From: Liopterus haemorrhoidalis
Lineage: Eukaryota > Arthropoda > Insecta > Coleoptera > Dytiscidae
Assembly (NCBI GenBank): GCA_963971575.1
Contig: OZ020616.1
Location: 2,252,924-2,316,923 of the forward strand
Length of the DNA: 64,000 nucleotides
Reading direction: 5' to 3'
A program made the position numbers and the translations under genes. The notes under the pieces were generated by a model that worked only from the letters and a program-made list of their open reading frames with translations, did not search any database and was not told the DNA's origin. This document shows positions 1-10,612 of this stretch, piece by piece. Within the stretch, counting starts at the first letter, position 1; every line of letters begins with the position of its first letter.

Positions 1-156
1 AAGGTTGCCGAGTAAAAACGACTGAGTATGACGTCAAACGATAAGGGTTTCACATCACAGATACAGCTACAACATAATCTTTACACGTGTGTGTATTGTA
101 TTGTTCGAGAGTTTTGTATTTGTTTTTAAACAATTTTTCACGCATTTATTATTAAA

Positions 157-279
157 ATGGCAGATAAAGATTTTGTTAGGGCTCAGAGTGATAATTTACC
201 CAACATTGATGTATTTATGCTCATGGAATATATGAAAAATAATGAATGCTACAGTGCTGAGGAAATATGTGGTGTCAAA
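157..279 (+). CDS. Candidate 5' coding exon, unknown protein
   Basis: An ATG in good insect context (AAAATGG) opens a 41-codon frame beginning MADKDFVRAQSDNLPNIDVF. It reaches a donor-like site (AAA|GTAATT) near 279, after which the frame runs into AT-rich, intron-like sequence and stops at 342. The composition (acidic, with NLPNIDVFMLMEYM and SAEEICGVK) looks like real protein, unlike the noise around it. I do not recognise the family with confidence; it resembles first exons of multi-exon genes carried by some insect mobile elements. No partner exon was found to 907. Function unknown. Confidence 0.35.
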
Positions 280-342
280 GTAATTTTTATTTTATATTCT
301 ATAACTTTATGTAAACAAACGCTGCAACTCTGTAAAATGTAA

Positions 343-907
343 ATATTTATGTAATTTAGATGTCAGAATTTTACTACATTGTTTACATGAAGTTACAAAA
401 CGTTAGAGGCATAATTGAAATACTGCAATATAAGTTATCTATTTTAATATAAAATTTAATTCGGTAAACATGTATAAATTGTTTTTATAGAATTAAACTT
501 TATTTTAACTAAAATCACTCTAACTTTACATAACCTATGAAAGTTATACAAACAAATAAGTTCACAGCAGACTATGTACGCCGGTAAGCTAGTAGTGTCA
601 TACGTCAGTTAGAAGGGGTATGACGTCACACGTCGTTTTCGTGCGCTACATACATTTATGATTTTTTTTAAGCCTTCAAATTACAAAAAAAAAAAAAACT
701 GTTTTTTATGTTTATATGCAACAAGAGGAATATAATAAAAAATAAAAAAAAAATCATGCCTATCCCCTATTGTAACTTATTCATACAAAATTTAGTTTTG
801 AAAAAAATATCAATTTTTTAATACTTATAAAGAGGTATTGGTCCGTGGCTTCGTGAAATAATCGAGTATATAGTTTGTAGCACGTCTTAACAGAACGTTT
901 GTCCAAA
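343..907. other. AT-rich spacer, no gene seen
   Basis: No convincing frame. TGACGTCA-like motifs occur at 29-38 and 620-628 in roughly opposite contexts (AAAACGAC nearby in both), which could be remnants of terminal inverted repeats around the 157-279 exon. The evidence is weak. Confidence 0.3.
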
Positions 908-909
908 TA

Positions 910-1275
910 CGAGGTGTGTAAATTAAGTAACCAGACTGGCAACATAGCGTTTGATCTGGCAATATTTGGAACGCGGGACTTGGATGGACGGCAGGTTATC
1001 ATGTGATACGCCTTCAATACGAGTTTGAACTCGCTAGAGTAATTTTTTTGTCCGTAGCGATTTTTTCGTGAAATAGTTTTTTCTAGTGCGTTCTAAAAAT
1101 GACTGACATTCATTTCGAGCAACGGTATGCTATCAGGTCTTGCTTCAAACTGGGGCACAGTGCAACGGAAACTTTTGCAAAACTTCAGCTCTACGGGGAC
1201 AGAGTTTTGTCAAGGAGACAAGTTTTTAGTAGTTTAAGGTTTTTTCAGAAAGAAGAGTGTTGACTGAAGATAAAT
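910..1275 (+). pseudogene. mariner 5' fragment: TIR plus transposase N-terminus
   Basis: A terminal repeat starting CGAGGTGTGTAAATTAAGTA follows a TA at 908-909, as in classical mariner elements. At 1099 an ATG opens a frame starting MTDIHFEQRYAIRSC, continuing through KLGHSATET and LSRRQVF. This is the N-terminal helix-turn-helix region of mariner transposases. The frame is stopped after about 50 codons and the element breaks off near 1275, where a Helentron-like fragment begins. There is no catalytic domain and no second TIR, so it is dead. Confidence 0.8.
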
Positions 1276-1281
1276 CACGCA

Positions 1282-1352
1282 GCCTCTGCCCGGGAGCGAA
1301 CCCTAGTTTGCTGCGTAGCAAGCGAGCAAGCTAACCATTAGACCAGGATACG
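1282..1352 (-). repeat. tRNA-like cassette in HINE copy A
   Basis: On the minus strand an A-box-like TGGTCTAATGGTTAGC is followed about 35 nt later by a B-box-like GGTTCGCTCC. The B box is one base short of the consensus and the acceptor arm does not pair well, so this is tRNA-derived rather than a functional gene. It is nearly identical to the cassette at 14141-14210. Confidence 0.6.
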
Positions 1353-1858
1353 CCTTCTAGTATAGTGTGTTACAAAACTATAACTTTTGTACATCGTCAA
1401 CCAAAAAACACAAAAAAATTCGTTATTTTCTAAAACATAATCTGATCAAAAATTCCTGTTGCAATATTTCGGTTCACATCAATGTACATTCATTAGAATT
1501 TTTTCAGATTTTTAGTTTAAACCATCAGGGTTACAGGGTGTGGGACAAATTTTTTTTTACACAATTTTGGCAAATATCACATCAAAATAATCTATTTTGC
1601 AAAAATAAAATTTTGATCGTTAATCTACGTACTAAGGGCTTTCATTTGATACCCTACTCAGAATTAAAAAAAAAAAAATTTTTTTCGGTATGCACATATT
1701 TGTTTATATTTTTAGAGGGATATGTTTTTTAGATGTTTTGGTATTTTTCCTATGTGCGGATCAAAGAGTTGTATAAGCATGCAAATTTTCAACTCTCTAG
1801 GTTTAGCCGTTGGCTACAATTTTTACTGAACAGACAGACAGACGGAAAAATGACGGTA

Positions 1859-1981
1859 TACTAGCGTCGGCGAATCAACGTACGTACGTCACACGACGTA
1901 ACAAATGACTGTATTGTCTGAAACAATGCAATCGTTTGTTACGGCGTGTGACGTAAGTGCGTTGATTCGCCGACGCTAGTA
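1859..1981. mobile_element. 123-bp palindromic MITE with TA target duplication
   Basis: TACTAGCGTCGGCGAATCAA at the left is mirrored at the right end. It is flanked by TA at 1857-1858 and 1982-1983. Comparison with other HINE copies (GACGGTATAAG) shows a clean insertion into the TA of that sequence. No coding capacity. Confidence 0.8.
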
Positions 1982-2043
1982 TATAAGTGTTTTTTGGTCA
2001 TACCTACAAAACCCTTCAAAGAACTGTTTTTGATATGGTTGCC

Positions 2044-2198
2044 CAAAAAAATTTTATAACGTTATGTAACATTATTTACGTAACGTTATGTAACATAACC
2101 ATTCATTTTTAACGTTATTTATAACGTTTTGAAACGAAAACAAAAAATAAATAACGTTATACTATAACGTAACGATATGAAACGTTATTTCAGCCCTG
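2044..2198. repeat. hAT-like terminal region rich in AACGTTA motifs
   Basis: At least seven AACGTTA/TAACGTT motifs lie within 150 bp, ending in TTTCAGCCCTG (reverse complement CAGGGCTGAAA), a common hAT-type terminus. The opposite end was not identified. It lies in the intron, 52 bp from the receptor exon's donor site. Confidence 0.45.
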
Positions 2199-2249
2199 CC
2201 TAGTACTAATTAACATGCAAATTACATTACAAAATATAAATATACTCAC

Positions 2250-2951
2250 TTGTCTATAAATAGCTGCATTGAGCACTGCCAAACTGCTAAATGGAAAGAT
2301 GTATAAAAACACTAAATACATCCAATGTATATAAACTGATATGTACGTCGAATTCGTCCTCAAACTAGACGGCACTGGACAATAAATAGTAGTGTTCAAA
2401 GCTTCATAATAATTCGCTTGATACGAAACTTCCCAAAATCTCGGCAAATTATACACAACCGAAAAAATTATAGTCACAAGCACATAAATTCTTGCTCTTC
2501 CATAAGTACACAAAGATCTTGCACGTAGAGGATGACAAACTGCCACAAATCTCTCCAAAGTCACTGTTAAAGTCAAGTAAACTGTCACTGTCTGAGCAAT
2601 CATTGCTAAAGGAAATAAAAATGGTGCTAGGTGTGGATACACTTTATAATAATATATAAAAAGATGTCCTGTGTAAGGATAAATTGCTGGAATACCAAAC
2701 AATAAAACACTTGTTAATATTAATACAGTATCACACCTGGCGAGTCCGATCAATAAGTAATTTATACTTGATTTCATTTGTGGACGAGATAAAATAATCA
2801 TTGAAAGAATGTTACCGAATATGCCTAATATTCCAACAACATTAAGCATTACACCATTTGTCCAAAACTCAAAAGATTGCACCTCAAGATCATCATCGAC
2901 AGTACAATTAATAGTGTCAATATAATATGTATTATTTATTGAAACGTTCAT
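2250..2951 (-). CDS. FMRFaR: FMRFamide receptor-like GPCR, first coding exon (partial gene)
   Basis: Class A neuropeptide receptor; in insects this family couples FMRFamide-like peptides to G proteins at the plasma membrane. The 234-codon exon holds an extracellular N-terminus with sequons at N2, N6 and N15, TM1 (about 33-55), TM2 (64-86) with the conserved NYLLIGLARCDT, TM3 (108-132) ending in ERF in place of DRY, then VAVCHPLRARSLCTYGRARIY, TM4 (154-172) with the family's PRFWEV, a glycosylated ECL2 and TM5 up to IYRQ. A donor (CAA|GTGAGT) ends the exon at 2250; reading on adds an unrelated tail to a stop at 2190. TM6-TM7 and the C-terminus are not in the window and must lie beyond its left edge. 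ATG context is AATCATGAAC. The assignment rests on the whole motif pattern and is strong. Confidence 0.9.
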
Positions 2952-3201
2952 GATTAATTTTATTGATGTATGTGTTTAAAACACACCATCAGTTAATTTG
3001 CAACCACTATTAATTTATAACCATAGCATATTTAGCTTTTGGTGGATTCACTTTTTATAATTTCACTTATCATTATTTTGATGTTTTAGGTGGGTGTTTT
3101 AATTTAATCACTTTGAATTTAAATTTGTTGTAGGATTGGTGATCTGCCCACATTGTTGAATCTGCAATGTTGAATGATGTGACGAACTGCTGGAGTTTGA
3201 T
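2952..3201 (-). other. Putative 5' UTR of the FMRFaR-like exon with acceptor
   Basis: On the minus strand a pyrimidine/AT-rich tract ending TTATTTACAG gives an acceptor at 3202-3204, 250 bp upstream of the ATG. The interval has no competing start in good context. The upstream non-coding exon was not located. Confidence 0.45.
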
Positions 3202-3413
3202 CTGTAAATAATAAATATAATTAGTAAAGTATTTCAACTATTAAAATTATAAATTAATTAAATTATTTACTATTTAGGAATATGTTTTTGTGGGCGCAAA
3301 AGCACAGGAGTTTCTATTTTTTTTTTCTCCGTTGATTTTTACCAGCCAACATATTAGTTTAGAAAAAACTGTTGATTTTGATGTGATAAGCATGTCTAGA
3401 CATCCAATATTGG

Positions 3414-3483
3414 GTTGACTTCTTACACCTATTAAATACCTGCAAATCCCTGAAATGTGTGAAAATTCACAGTTCACTTCAAT
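3414..3483 (+). mobile_element. HINE 3' end (solo)
   Basis: Reads ATACCTGCAAATCCCTGAAA, then a near-palindrome GTGTGAAAATTCACA, then TTCAATTTTT. This is the subterminal repeat, hairpin and terminus of the HINE family in forward orientation, directly abutting the (GTCY)n family-2 repeat at 3484. Confidence 0.6.
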
Positions 3484-3915
3484 TTTTACCGGCCGCCAAC
3501 ATATATAAGGGAGTTGTACGGGTTTTTCTTGGATTTTTTTTTTCTGGAACCCGTACGACTCCTATTACATAACCACCAATAATCTTATACATTCAATATA
3601 TAAGGGAGGTATTGTGATCATACCGATTTTGACATTTCGAGATTTCGATGGATCTCCACGAATTGAGGTCCCTACATAACGTTTTGACTATTTTTAGCAT
3701 GATGTCTGTCGGTCTGTCTGTCCGTCTGTCCGTCTGTCTGTCCGTCTGTCCGTCCGTCCGTCCGTCCGTCCGTCCGTCCGTCTGTCTGCCTGTCTGTGTA
3801 CACGTGAAGAGCAAATTCGGCAAAAGGGATTTTTATGAAACTGCATATTAAAGCTTTTGATATCAATGGCACAAGTTGATCAACTTTTGGTAAAAATCGG
3901 TTGAAATTCTGCAAA
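3484..3915 (+). repeat. Family-2 interspersed repeat with (GTCY)n array
   Basis: Starts ACCGGCCGCCAACATATATA, includes GATCTCCACGAATTGAGGTC, then a roughly 95-bp (GTCT/GTCC)n array (3704-3798) and GTGTACACG. Homologous to 34634-35186 and, inverted, 61032-61690. GTCY arrays of this kind are known inside mini-me/DINE-type insect elements. Open frames here on both strands are array artefacts. Confidence 0.7.
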
Positions 3916-3929
3916 CCAATTGTAAACAG

Positions 3930-4075
3930 TCAGAGCCGCAGTAAGGAAAACTTGCGCTAGGGGCAGAGACGTGTTTTTGGTGCCCTAATAAAAAAAAAAT
4001 TCTCACCTCCCAAAATCCAAGTGATAAGCAAAAAAAAGGTCCTCACCTCCTAAAATCTAAGTGATGAGCTGATTT
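3930..4075. repeat. hAT-like end fragment plus two copies of a GGTCCTC minisatellite unit
   Basis: CAGAGCCGCAGTAAGG at 3931 resembles the CAGAGCCGGCGCTAGG terminus at 59332. It is followed by two units of a motif with CCAAGTGATAAGCAAAAAAA and GGTCCTCACCTCC, which recurs at 17.2, 56.8 and 59.4 kb. Confidence 0.4.
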
Positions 4076-4654
4076 TGACAGCTTTATTACAAAATAAGAC
4101 AGATATAAGCTGTTCACTTTTGTAAGGATAAACTAGATCTAGTTATTTTGGTTACTTTTATAGTGTAATACGGACTTTAATTGTCAATTAAATATATTCC
4201 TTACGTTGTGAAACCGACTTTAGATTAATTGGTTCTGATAATTATTAAGAAAGTGACATTTTTTATAATTTTTTAACACCAACATGACATACAGTTTCAA
4301 AGGTGCAAACTATTGAAAACAAAATTTCCTCTTAGTTTGCTCTAAGTGTAATTGTTTGGAATACACTGTAAACCAATAAAAAATAAATATGTTTTAAAAA
4401 CTTTTTGGTAACAAATGAAAGCATGATACGTAGATTAACGAACAAAATTAATTAATTTTAACATTACGCAGCCAGCATAACTTATCTGTTGCAAAGGGTG
4501 CCTATACACTAATTTTTAAGGGACAGTTAAATTATTAGTATTCAAAATTTTCATTTGCTTTGTCCGATTATTAAGAAGTTGACTAAAATCTTGTCAATCT
4601 TTAAACATCTTGTGGAATTTCATTGAAAACATTTTGTCAGTATTTATGATAAGA

Positions 4655-5441
4655 CTATGGTCTATTTCAAAGTAGAAAAATGTGTGTAAGAAGATAGGAG
4701 GTGTTCCCTATTACACTGTTAAAATATTGTTTTTAGTCCAAGTTGACAGATGTTCAGTGTCGTATATTGGAAATATATATTATTTATTTTTTTTCGTATA
4801 TTTTGTTATTATTTATATATTTAGACTTTTATTTATATTCTTGGCGTAGATTTTATGGAGAAAATTCTCCATGTAATTTCTTTTTACGCAGTTATATATT
4901 TTTTAGGTTATCTGACGTATAAATATTTTTTGACACTTGACAATTAACAGATCAAGATAGAGTACTAATGTGAGGCCAAAAGACAGCCCAGCTGATTGTG
5001 CCCAAAGAAGAAGTTATTGATAATTTTTAGACCTTCATATATACATATATTTTTAATTTTTATTTACAATAAATATTTAAATAAGAAACTTTAGCTCTGA
5101 ATATATTGTTATTTAATTGCTTTAATTAAACTCTTTCAGCCAAATCTCTCTTTTTATATATAGTACATAATTTTTAAAATTAATATTTTTTTAACTTTTT
5201 CAAATTTCCCATTAAACTGAATTTATGTCGTAAAAATAACGTAAGTGTATTATCTGCCTTGTTTATTTCAATATCTTATTAACCTTTTTTAAATTAAAAA
5301 AAATCACTTGCTAACCCAGTTACTACGCCCATGCCTTAGTTGTAACTTATTTTAAATTTTCCGCTATACTGTATTTATCCAGTGTAAATCGTACTCGGTT
5401 CGCAGCGCTATCTACTTTTTTTAATTTGAAATAGACCATAG
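4655..5441. mobile_element. MITE-like segment with 17-bp inverted ends
   Basis: CTATGGTCTATTTCAAA at 4655 is matched by its reverse complement ending at 5441. The 0.8-kb interior is AT-rich with no coding frame. No convincing target duplication was seen. Confidence 0.45.
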
Positions 5442-6492
5442 GTCACGTGTCCGTAATATGTCTTTACTTCGCAATTGATAATTAAAAATTTCTGACTGAG
5501 ATACACAAAGATGTACTAAAATATGTATTGACACTATTTCCATAATATAAAACTAAAAAGTAAATTTTTCGCAAAAAGAAAATTATTTCAAAAAAAGTTT
5601 ATTTCATGCAGTAACGAAAAAGAATTACAATCGTGGCAGAAAATAATTGGATGAGGGAATTACATAATCAAGTTATCTTGATAATACTTCGCTTTTGTTT
5701 TGTAGAACTATACATCTAGAGCAAAAATATTCCATAGGATTTATTGCTTTTTTTTTATTAATATCCGTTTACTAAGTTTTAATCGAATATTGATGCATGA
5801 GTTCTAAATCTTACAGAACTTAAAGAAGTCACTGTTTTCAAATATCGTGGGCTTATTGTGAAAAGTCCAAATTTTACAATTTTGTAATTTTCTGACCAAA
5901 TTATCACATCTATAACAGGAAAAATTTAGATGTTCAAAAATTCAGCAGGTAGCCTTTTAAATAATTATATTCGTACAGAATTTATGTACAGTCTGTATAA
6001 AATAAGACGTCCTTGTTGATTTTTGGCGAACTATAAGAGAGAAAAGGAAAAAAGAAAAATAGGTAAAATTTACTGTAAATATTATTACCCTACTACCTAA
6101 TAATTGGTTCAATCTTTATTATCAATTATTGTTTGGCTTCTTTTCGGTACACTATCTACCAGCTTTTCGGCATACGACTTTGGCAGTGATCTCCATATTT
6201 TCCGTATTTGATGAATTAGCCAATCAAAATTTTGAATGTTTTTTGTTCGAAGCTTATGATTTATGTACCCCCCAAACATTTTCAATAGGATTTGCATCGG
6301 GCATCAGAGAAAACCACATCACTCCAATTGCGGTCTAAATTTTCCTTGGCTCAAGCGAGTCGTTTTTGGACATGTTTCACCGATAATGAATAAGAACGAT
6401 TAGAATGGTTTTTGTTTGGTGCCCCTGAATTTAATACCACTTTCAATTAAATGACTTCTCAGGGTCATTAGACTTAACTTAATGTTCCTTTT
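5442..6492. other. Intergenic, nothing recognised
   Basis: AT-rich sequence with only short unsupported frames on both strands around 6109-6338. No terminal repeats or RNA structure were recognised. Confidence 0.3.
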
Positions 6493-6793
6493 AGGGTTTT
6501 GTAGGTATGAACAAAAAACCCTTATACCGTCATTTTGTCGTCTGTCTGTCTGTCTGTCTGTTGTAGCCAAACGGCTAAACCTAGAGAGTTGAAATTTGGC
6601 ATACTTATACAACTCTTTGACCCGCATATAGGAAAAATACTAAAACATCTTAAAAACATATCTCCCTAAAAATATAAACAAATATATGCTCATTGAAAAA
6701 AATATATTTTTTTACATTTCTGTGTAGCGTATCCCTTGGTACGTGCATTAATGATCAAAATTTTATTTTTGCAAAATAAATTATTTTGATGCG
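6493..6793 (+). mobile_element. HINE copy B, 5' part
   Basis: Begins AGGGTTTTGTAGGTATGAAC, then a (GTCT)4 tract at 6539-6560, TTTAGGTTTAGC-type body in reverse and the conserved GCAAAATAAATTATTTTGAT, where homology stops. The 3' two thirds are absent. Confidence 0.75.
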
Positions 6794-7438
6794 TTGATTG
6801 GGAACTTTACTATATCTTATAGCTTGTTAGGAAATTGAAGGTATCCATTTTTAGTAGAGTAGTTAAAAATGTTATAAATGTAAAACTTTTACCAGCCGTA
6901 CAGTTCATTATAGGAACTAGATTAACTTGTCAATCTTTCTAATTAAACTTTAACGTTCGTTTTATGGAAATCCAGTGACAAAGTATTGAAAGGATTAACG
7001 GCTGCATAATTGAATATTTTAACACAGATTTCTCCCTTTTAACTTTTCCTTCCGCTTAACTGTTGGACAAAAAATTCTATGTATTAAAATTTAGAAAACG
7101 TCCATAATTTGTTCCCCTTGATTTAAAATGTTTCATCTTTTAATTTATCATTTTGAATTTAAATATTGTATCCAATAAATATTAATTGATTGTAAATTAA
7201 GTGTAAATGGACTATTCAGAAAAATTTGATAGCTGAATTAATTTTACAGCAGACGGTTTTTTCCCCTAAAAATAAGAGGGTAACTTTTCAGGTAGAAAAG
7301 ATATGTATTTATCCATATCTTTATTTATTTAGTTTGCTAGTTTATTTAGCAGTTTTGTGTTATATATTAGGTGTACTGGAAAGTTTTCTCGTTTATTTGG
7401 TATTATTAAAATAACAAATCGAAAGAAAAGAATGTACT

Positions 7439-7530
7439 TTATTGAGTAAAATAGTTACCATTGTGATCTATAACACTCCATTTAGCAGGAAGAGGAAATA
7501 TTCCCGATTTATAAAATTCAGTCGCTGAAA
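7439..7530 (-). pseudogene. mariner transposase C-terminal remnant
   Basis: The minus strand reads ATEFYKSGIFPLPAKWSVID, then HNGNYFTQ and a stop. This is the usual end of mariner transposases (YxxGIxxLPxRWxxxIDxxGxYF). The catalytic region upstream is not present, so only the tail of the gene survives. Confidence 0.65.
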
Positions 7531-8474
7531 CAGCGCAGTTCGTCATTTTGCGTCATAATTTCAATGAGAAACTTAGTGGCGAAAAAATAACTAAATCGTT
7601 TTTTTTGCATGTGAATTATAGACTAATATTGCTCTTTACTCTTTTATTTTATTAAAACATACCTTTTGAAGTCATATTTAGTTTGTGTTCGATAGTCATT
7701 TTGAAGATTTACAAATTTTAAAAGTGTTTATTTAATAAAGGGACATTTGTTCTGGTATCACTGGATAAAACGATGTTTACATTTGTCATTTAATAATACG
7801 TCTGTTGTGACTTGTGTTCAAATATCTAACTTATAAAAATTTCTAAAAACCTTTTTTATTTAGTTTGTTGTTTATTTAGCAGTTTTGTGTTTAGTTATAC
7901 ATTTTCTTATAGATTTTCTTATTTGATTTTGTGTGTACTGCATAGTTTTTAGGTTATATTCAACTTATTTTTATTTTATTTTCTTTGATCATATTTTTGG
8001 ATCACATCAGTCCTTTGTAGGACTATTTAGCCTATTAGAATAGTTTATTTGTTTCTATTCTGTTGTTATTCTTATATTTTCATTTAATTTCGATACAAGT
8101 GACAGCGTACAAATATTACATTCGTTAAAAAGATGAATGTAAACGTACTAAACCTGAGGTCACATATTTTTGTGACGTTTCAAGTGACGCAACTGCACTG
8201 TTTCGCCGATTTCCCTATACACTTAGTTTATCACCATGAACAGTGCAAATGTTTTATGTAGCAACTGTAGCAGATTTTTTTGGTACTCATACAACATGAA
8301 AAAACATAAAAAATATTTTGATGATAATTCTTCAGCCATTTTAAAGGCAAGGGTTTAAAATGAAACGAAAACAATAATTAGGTACTCAAGATTACAGAGT
8401 CTAATCAAAACGCAAAAGACGTCTGTTTAATTCAGCGAATAAGTCGTGACTAGTTCGCATACTGCACTAAAATA

Positions 8475-9496
8475 AAAATTGATGTGAAGTGTGAATTTTC
8501 ACACATTTCAGGGTTTCGCAGGTATTTAGTAACTGAATGATGATTATTTGGGATGCCAAAACAAATTTAATGTCAAAATATTTTTTTAAGAATTTTAATT
8601 CGAATGCCTAATACCATTATTTAAGTTTCTAAATATGTGCATTATTTTTTTTTTTTTTTTATTTAGCAAGGTTCATTAAGATTTTGAAAATTGCGCCTAT
8701 GGCTTCCATTGGTTGCTTAAGTATACATTCAAACATAGAATTAAGTATGTAATAGAACACTCCCCACTGGTTATTAAATTTACGCTTTTAAAATTTAAAT
8801 GCAACATTTACCAAAATATAACTAGAATTTTGACAAAATAATTTAAACAAAATAAAAATGCAAAAAAAGAAAAATTAAAATTGACAGGATTCGAACTCTA
8901 GTTTGCAAATCATAAATAAACGACTAAACGCACAACGCTACGAATGCCTACTTATCTACTGTGTTACATAGCGAATTAAATATTTAACATATTTTAGTTA
9001 AAAACACAAAAAATGCGTTATTTTCCGAAAATATAATCTGATCAAAAATTCCTGTTGTACTATTCCGGTTCACATCAATGTACATTACTTAGAATTTTTT
9101 CAGATTTTTAGTTTAAACCATCTGGGCTACAGGTGTGGGACAAAAAATTTTTTGCACAATTTTGGCAAAAATCGCTTCAAAATAATTTATTTTGCAAAAA
9201 TAAAAATTTGATAATCCACGTACCAAGGGCTTTCATTTAATACCCTACTCAGAATTATAAAAAATTATTTTTTTTTTCGATGAGCACATATTTGTTTATA
9301 TTTTTAGGGGGATGATGTTTTTAGATGTTTTATATATTTTTCCTATATGCGGGTCAAAGTGTTGTATAAGCATGCCAAATTTCAACTCTCTAGGTTTATC
9401 CGTTCGGCTACAATTTTTACCGAACAGACAGACAGACAGACAGACAGACGACAAAATGACAGTATAAGGGTTTTTTGGTCATATTTAAAAAACCCT
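8475..9496 (-). mobile_element. HINE copy C (full-length, about 1.02 kb)
   Basis: Read on the minus strand: 5' AGGGTTTTTTAAATATGACC end, (GTCT)n with about six units (9424-9448), body, tRNA-like cassette at 8881-8950, A-rich tract, ATACCTGCGAAACCCTGAAA, then palindrome GTGTGAAAATTCACAC and a 15-nt terminus. The inverted repeat is terminal at the 5' end but subterminal at the 3' end, with a hairpin near the 3' terminus, as described for Helentron/HINE elements. Confidence 0.8.
8881..8950 (-). repeat. tRNA-like cassette in HINE copy C
   Basis: On the minus strand TAGCGTTGTGCGTTTAGTCG (D-arm-like) is followed by a good B box, AGTTCGAATCC. Its sequence differs from the cassettes of copies A/D, F and G although the flanking HINE sequence is conserved. 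Confidence 0.55.
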
Positions 9497-9526
9497 AAAA
9501 ACGAAACAACTTTCCGGTACACCTAA

Positions 9527-10128
9527 TATTATATTTTTTTACAGATTTCTATTTTTGACATTGTGAGTAGGGCATAGTTTTTTAGGTTAAATTCAAATTT
9601 CTATTTTGGATGTCATGTAAACATATCTAATATGACGTCATAAAAATGTGACGTTTAAAGTGACGCAACTGAATTGACTGGCCTACTAGCATCTATCTTT
9701 AGTTGACTTGATAACATAATCAATTGTTAAAAAGATGTATGAAAAATTAAAAAAGTGATTCGCCTTCTAATTATCTTTAGAAATATGTGGGCACATGCAA
9801 TGTGTAGGCAAAATTGAATAATCAGAGAGGATTTTTGAAAAGAATGTAAACGTACGTTGATGAAAAGGTTCGAAGCTTGTGCTAATGATTTCGTTTCATT
9901 AAAAACATGAATATTCATTAGATCATAACATATAATCCAACCCTTTATCTTATATCATATTTTAAATATAACTTTAACTTGACGTCGAGAAACTTGATCA
10001 AGTATAATCCCTCAGGTCTTGGTAACATGTTCATACAGGCAGTTTAAACTTACACTATAGTTAAACAAGTTGTTAGGAATCACTGGAGATGTTGATGGAA
10101 AATACCAGTGAGGTAGTATAACATACAG
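9527..10128. other. Spacer containing a local repeat
   Basis: 9527-9700 is a diverged copy of 7859-8240 (sharing GTGACGTTT and AAGTGACGCAACTG). The remainder is AT-rich with no supported gene. Confidence 0.4.
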
Positions 10129-10612
10129 CAGGCTTGTGCAAGATACGGCCCGTTGCATCATTTTGTCCGGCCCGCGATAACTATCCAAAATCCCACTGAA
10201 TCTGGCCCGCGAGTATATCTTTGTTTTCAGAGATCAAATGCGGTTAAACGTTTGGAGTTGATGTGGAACAAGCGCCACTATCTCTGCAAATGGAACTACT
10301 TAAGCTACAGGAGAACTCAGATTTGAATTCAAAAATAAAGGACATTTCACTAATTGAGTTTTATAAGAAATATTTCCTAGTTGACAAATTTCTAAAACAC
10401 ATCTTTTGCTCAGAAGAGAATTACGCTCTTTGGAAGCACTTACAAATATGAGCAGTTATTTTCTTGGTTGAAGTTCGATAAATCAAAAACAAGGACGCGA
10501 ATAATGGATTCGCACCTAGAAAACACGTTGCGTGTTGCTACATCAGTTGTTTCCCCGAACATTGACAAACTTGTGAGCAATATGTCCCAGCCATCCCATT
10601 CAAATTAAATAA
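10129..10612 (+). pseudogene. hAT (Charlie/GTF2IRD2-like) transposase C-terminal remnant
   Basis: A hAT-style end CAGGCTTGTGCAAGATACGG and GGCCCG-rich sequence precede a frame with VDVEQAPLSLQMELLKLQ and SLIEFYKKYF (10250-10451). After a frameshift come YEQLFSWLKFDKSKTRTR and HLENTLRVATSVVSPNIDKL (10448-10606). This is the C-terminal dimerisation region of hAT transposases of the Charlie group. The N-terminus, zinc finger and catalytic acids are missing, suggesting an internal deletion joining a terminus to the 3' coding end. The frameshift falls where GSTYxCEQ normally sits. Inactive. Confidence 0.75.

Larger units (their letters stand above)
1278..2015 (-). mobile_element. HINE copy A (truncated Helentron-like element)
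   Basis: Nonautonomous repeat of the main family in this window. In element orientation (minus strand) it starts AGGGTTTTGTAGGTATGACC, then has a short (GTCT)n tract, about 500 bp of conserved AT-rich body and a tRNA-like cassette (1282-1352). The 3' half beyond the cassette is missing; the cassette abuts the mariner fragment. A palindromic MITE sits in the first 30 bp of the element (1859-1981). Open frames inside (for example 1367-1732) recur in other copies as by-products of the repeat. Confidence 0.8.
7367..9526 (-). mobile_element. Decayed mariner-like element with nested insertions
   Basis: TTAGGTGTACTGGAAAGTTT at 7367 is mirrored by AACTTTCCGGTACACCTAA ending at 9526. Just inside the left end is the C-terminus of a mariner transposase on the minus strand. 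HINE copy C (8475-9496) lies against the right end. Sequence 7546-8474 is AT-rich and includes a repeat (7859-8240) also seen outside the element at 9527-9700. Confidence 0.6.

Noticed and set aside
1367..1732. 121-codon frame with homologues at 14226-14549 and 33364-33603
   Set aside because: The similarity exists because all three lie in the HINE body; frames are broken differently in each copy and have no known domain.
3593..3914. Overlapping frames on both strands rich in RQTDGRTDG or SVRPSV
   Set aside because: Translations of the (GTCY)n array in family-2 repeats; the same frames recur at 34.7 kb and 61.5 kb.
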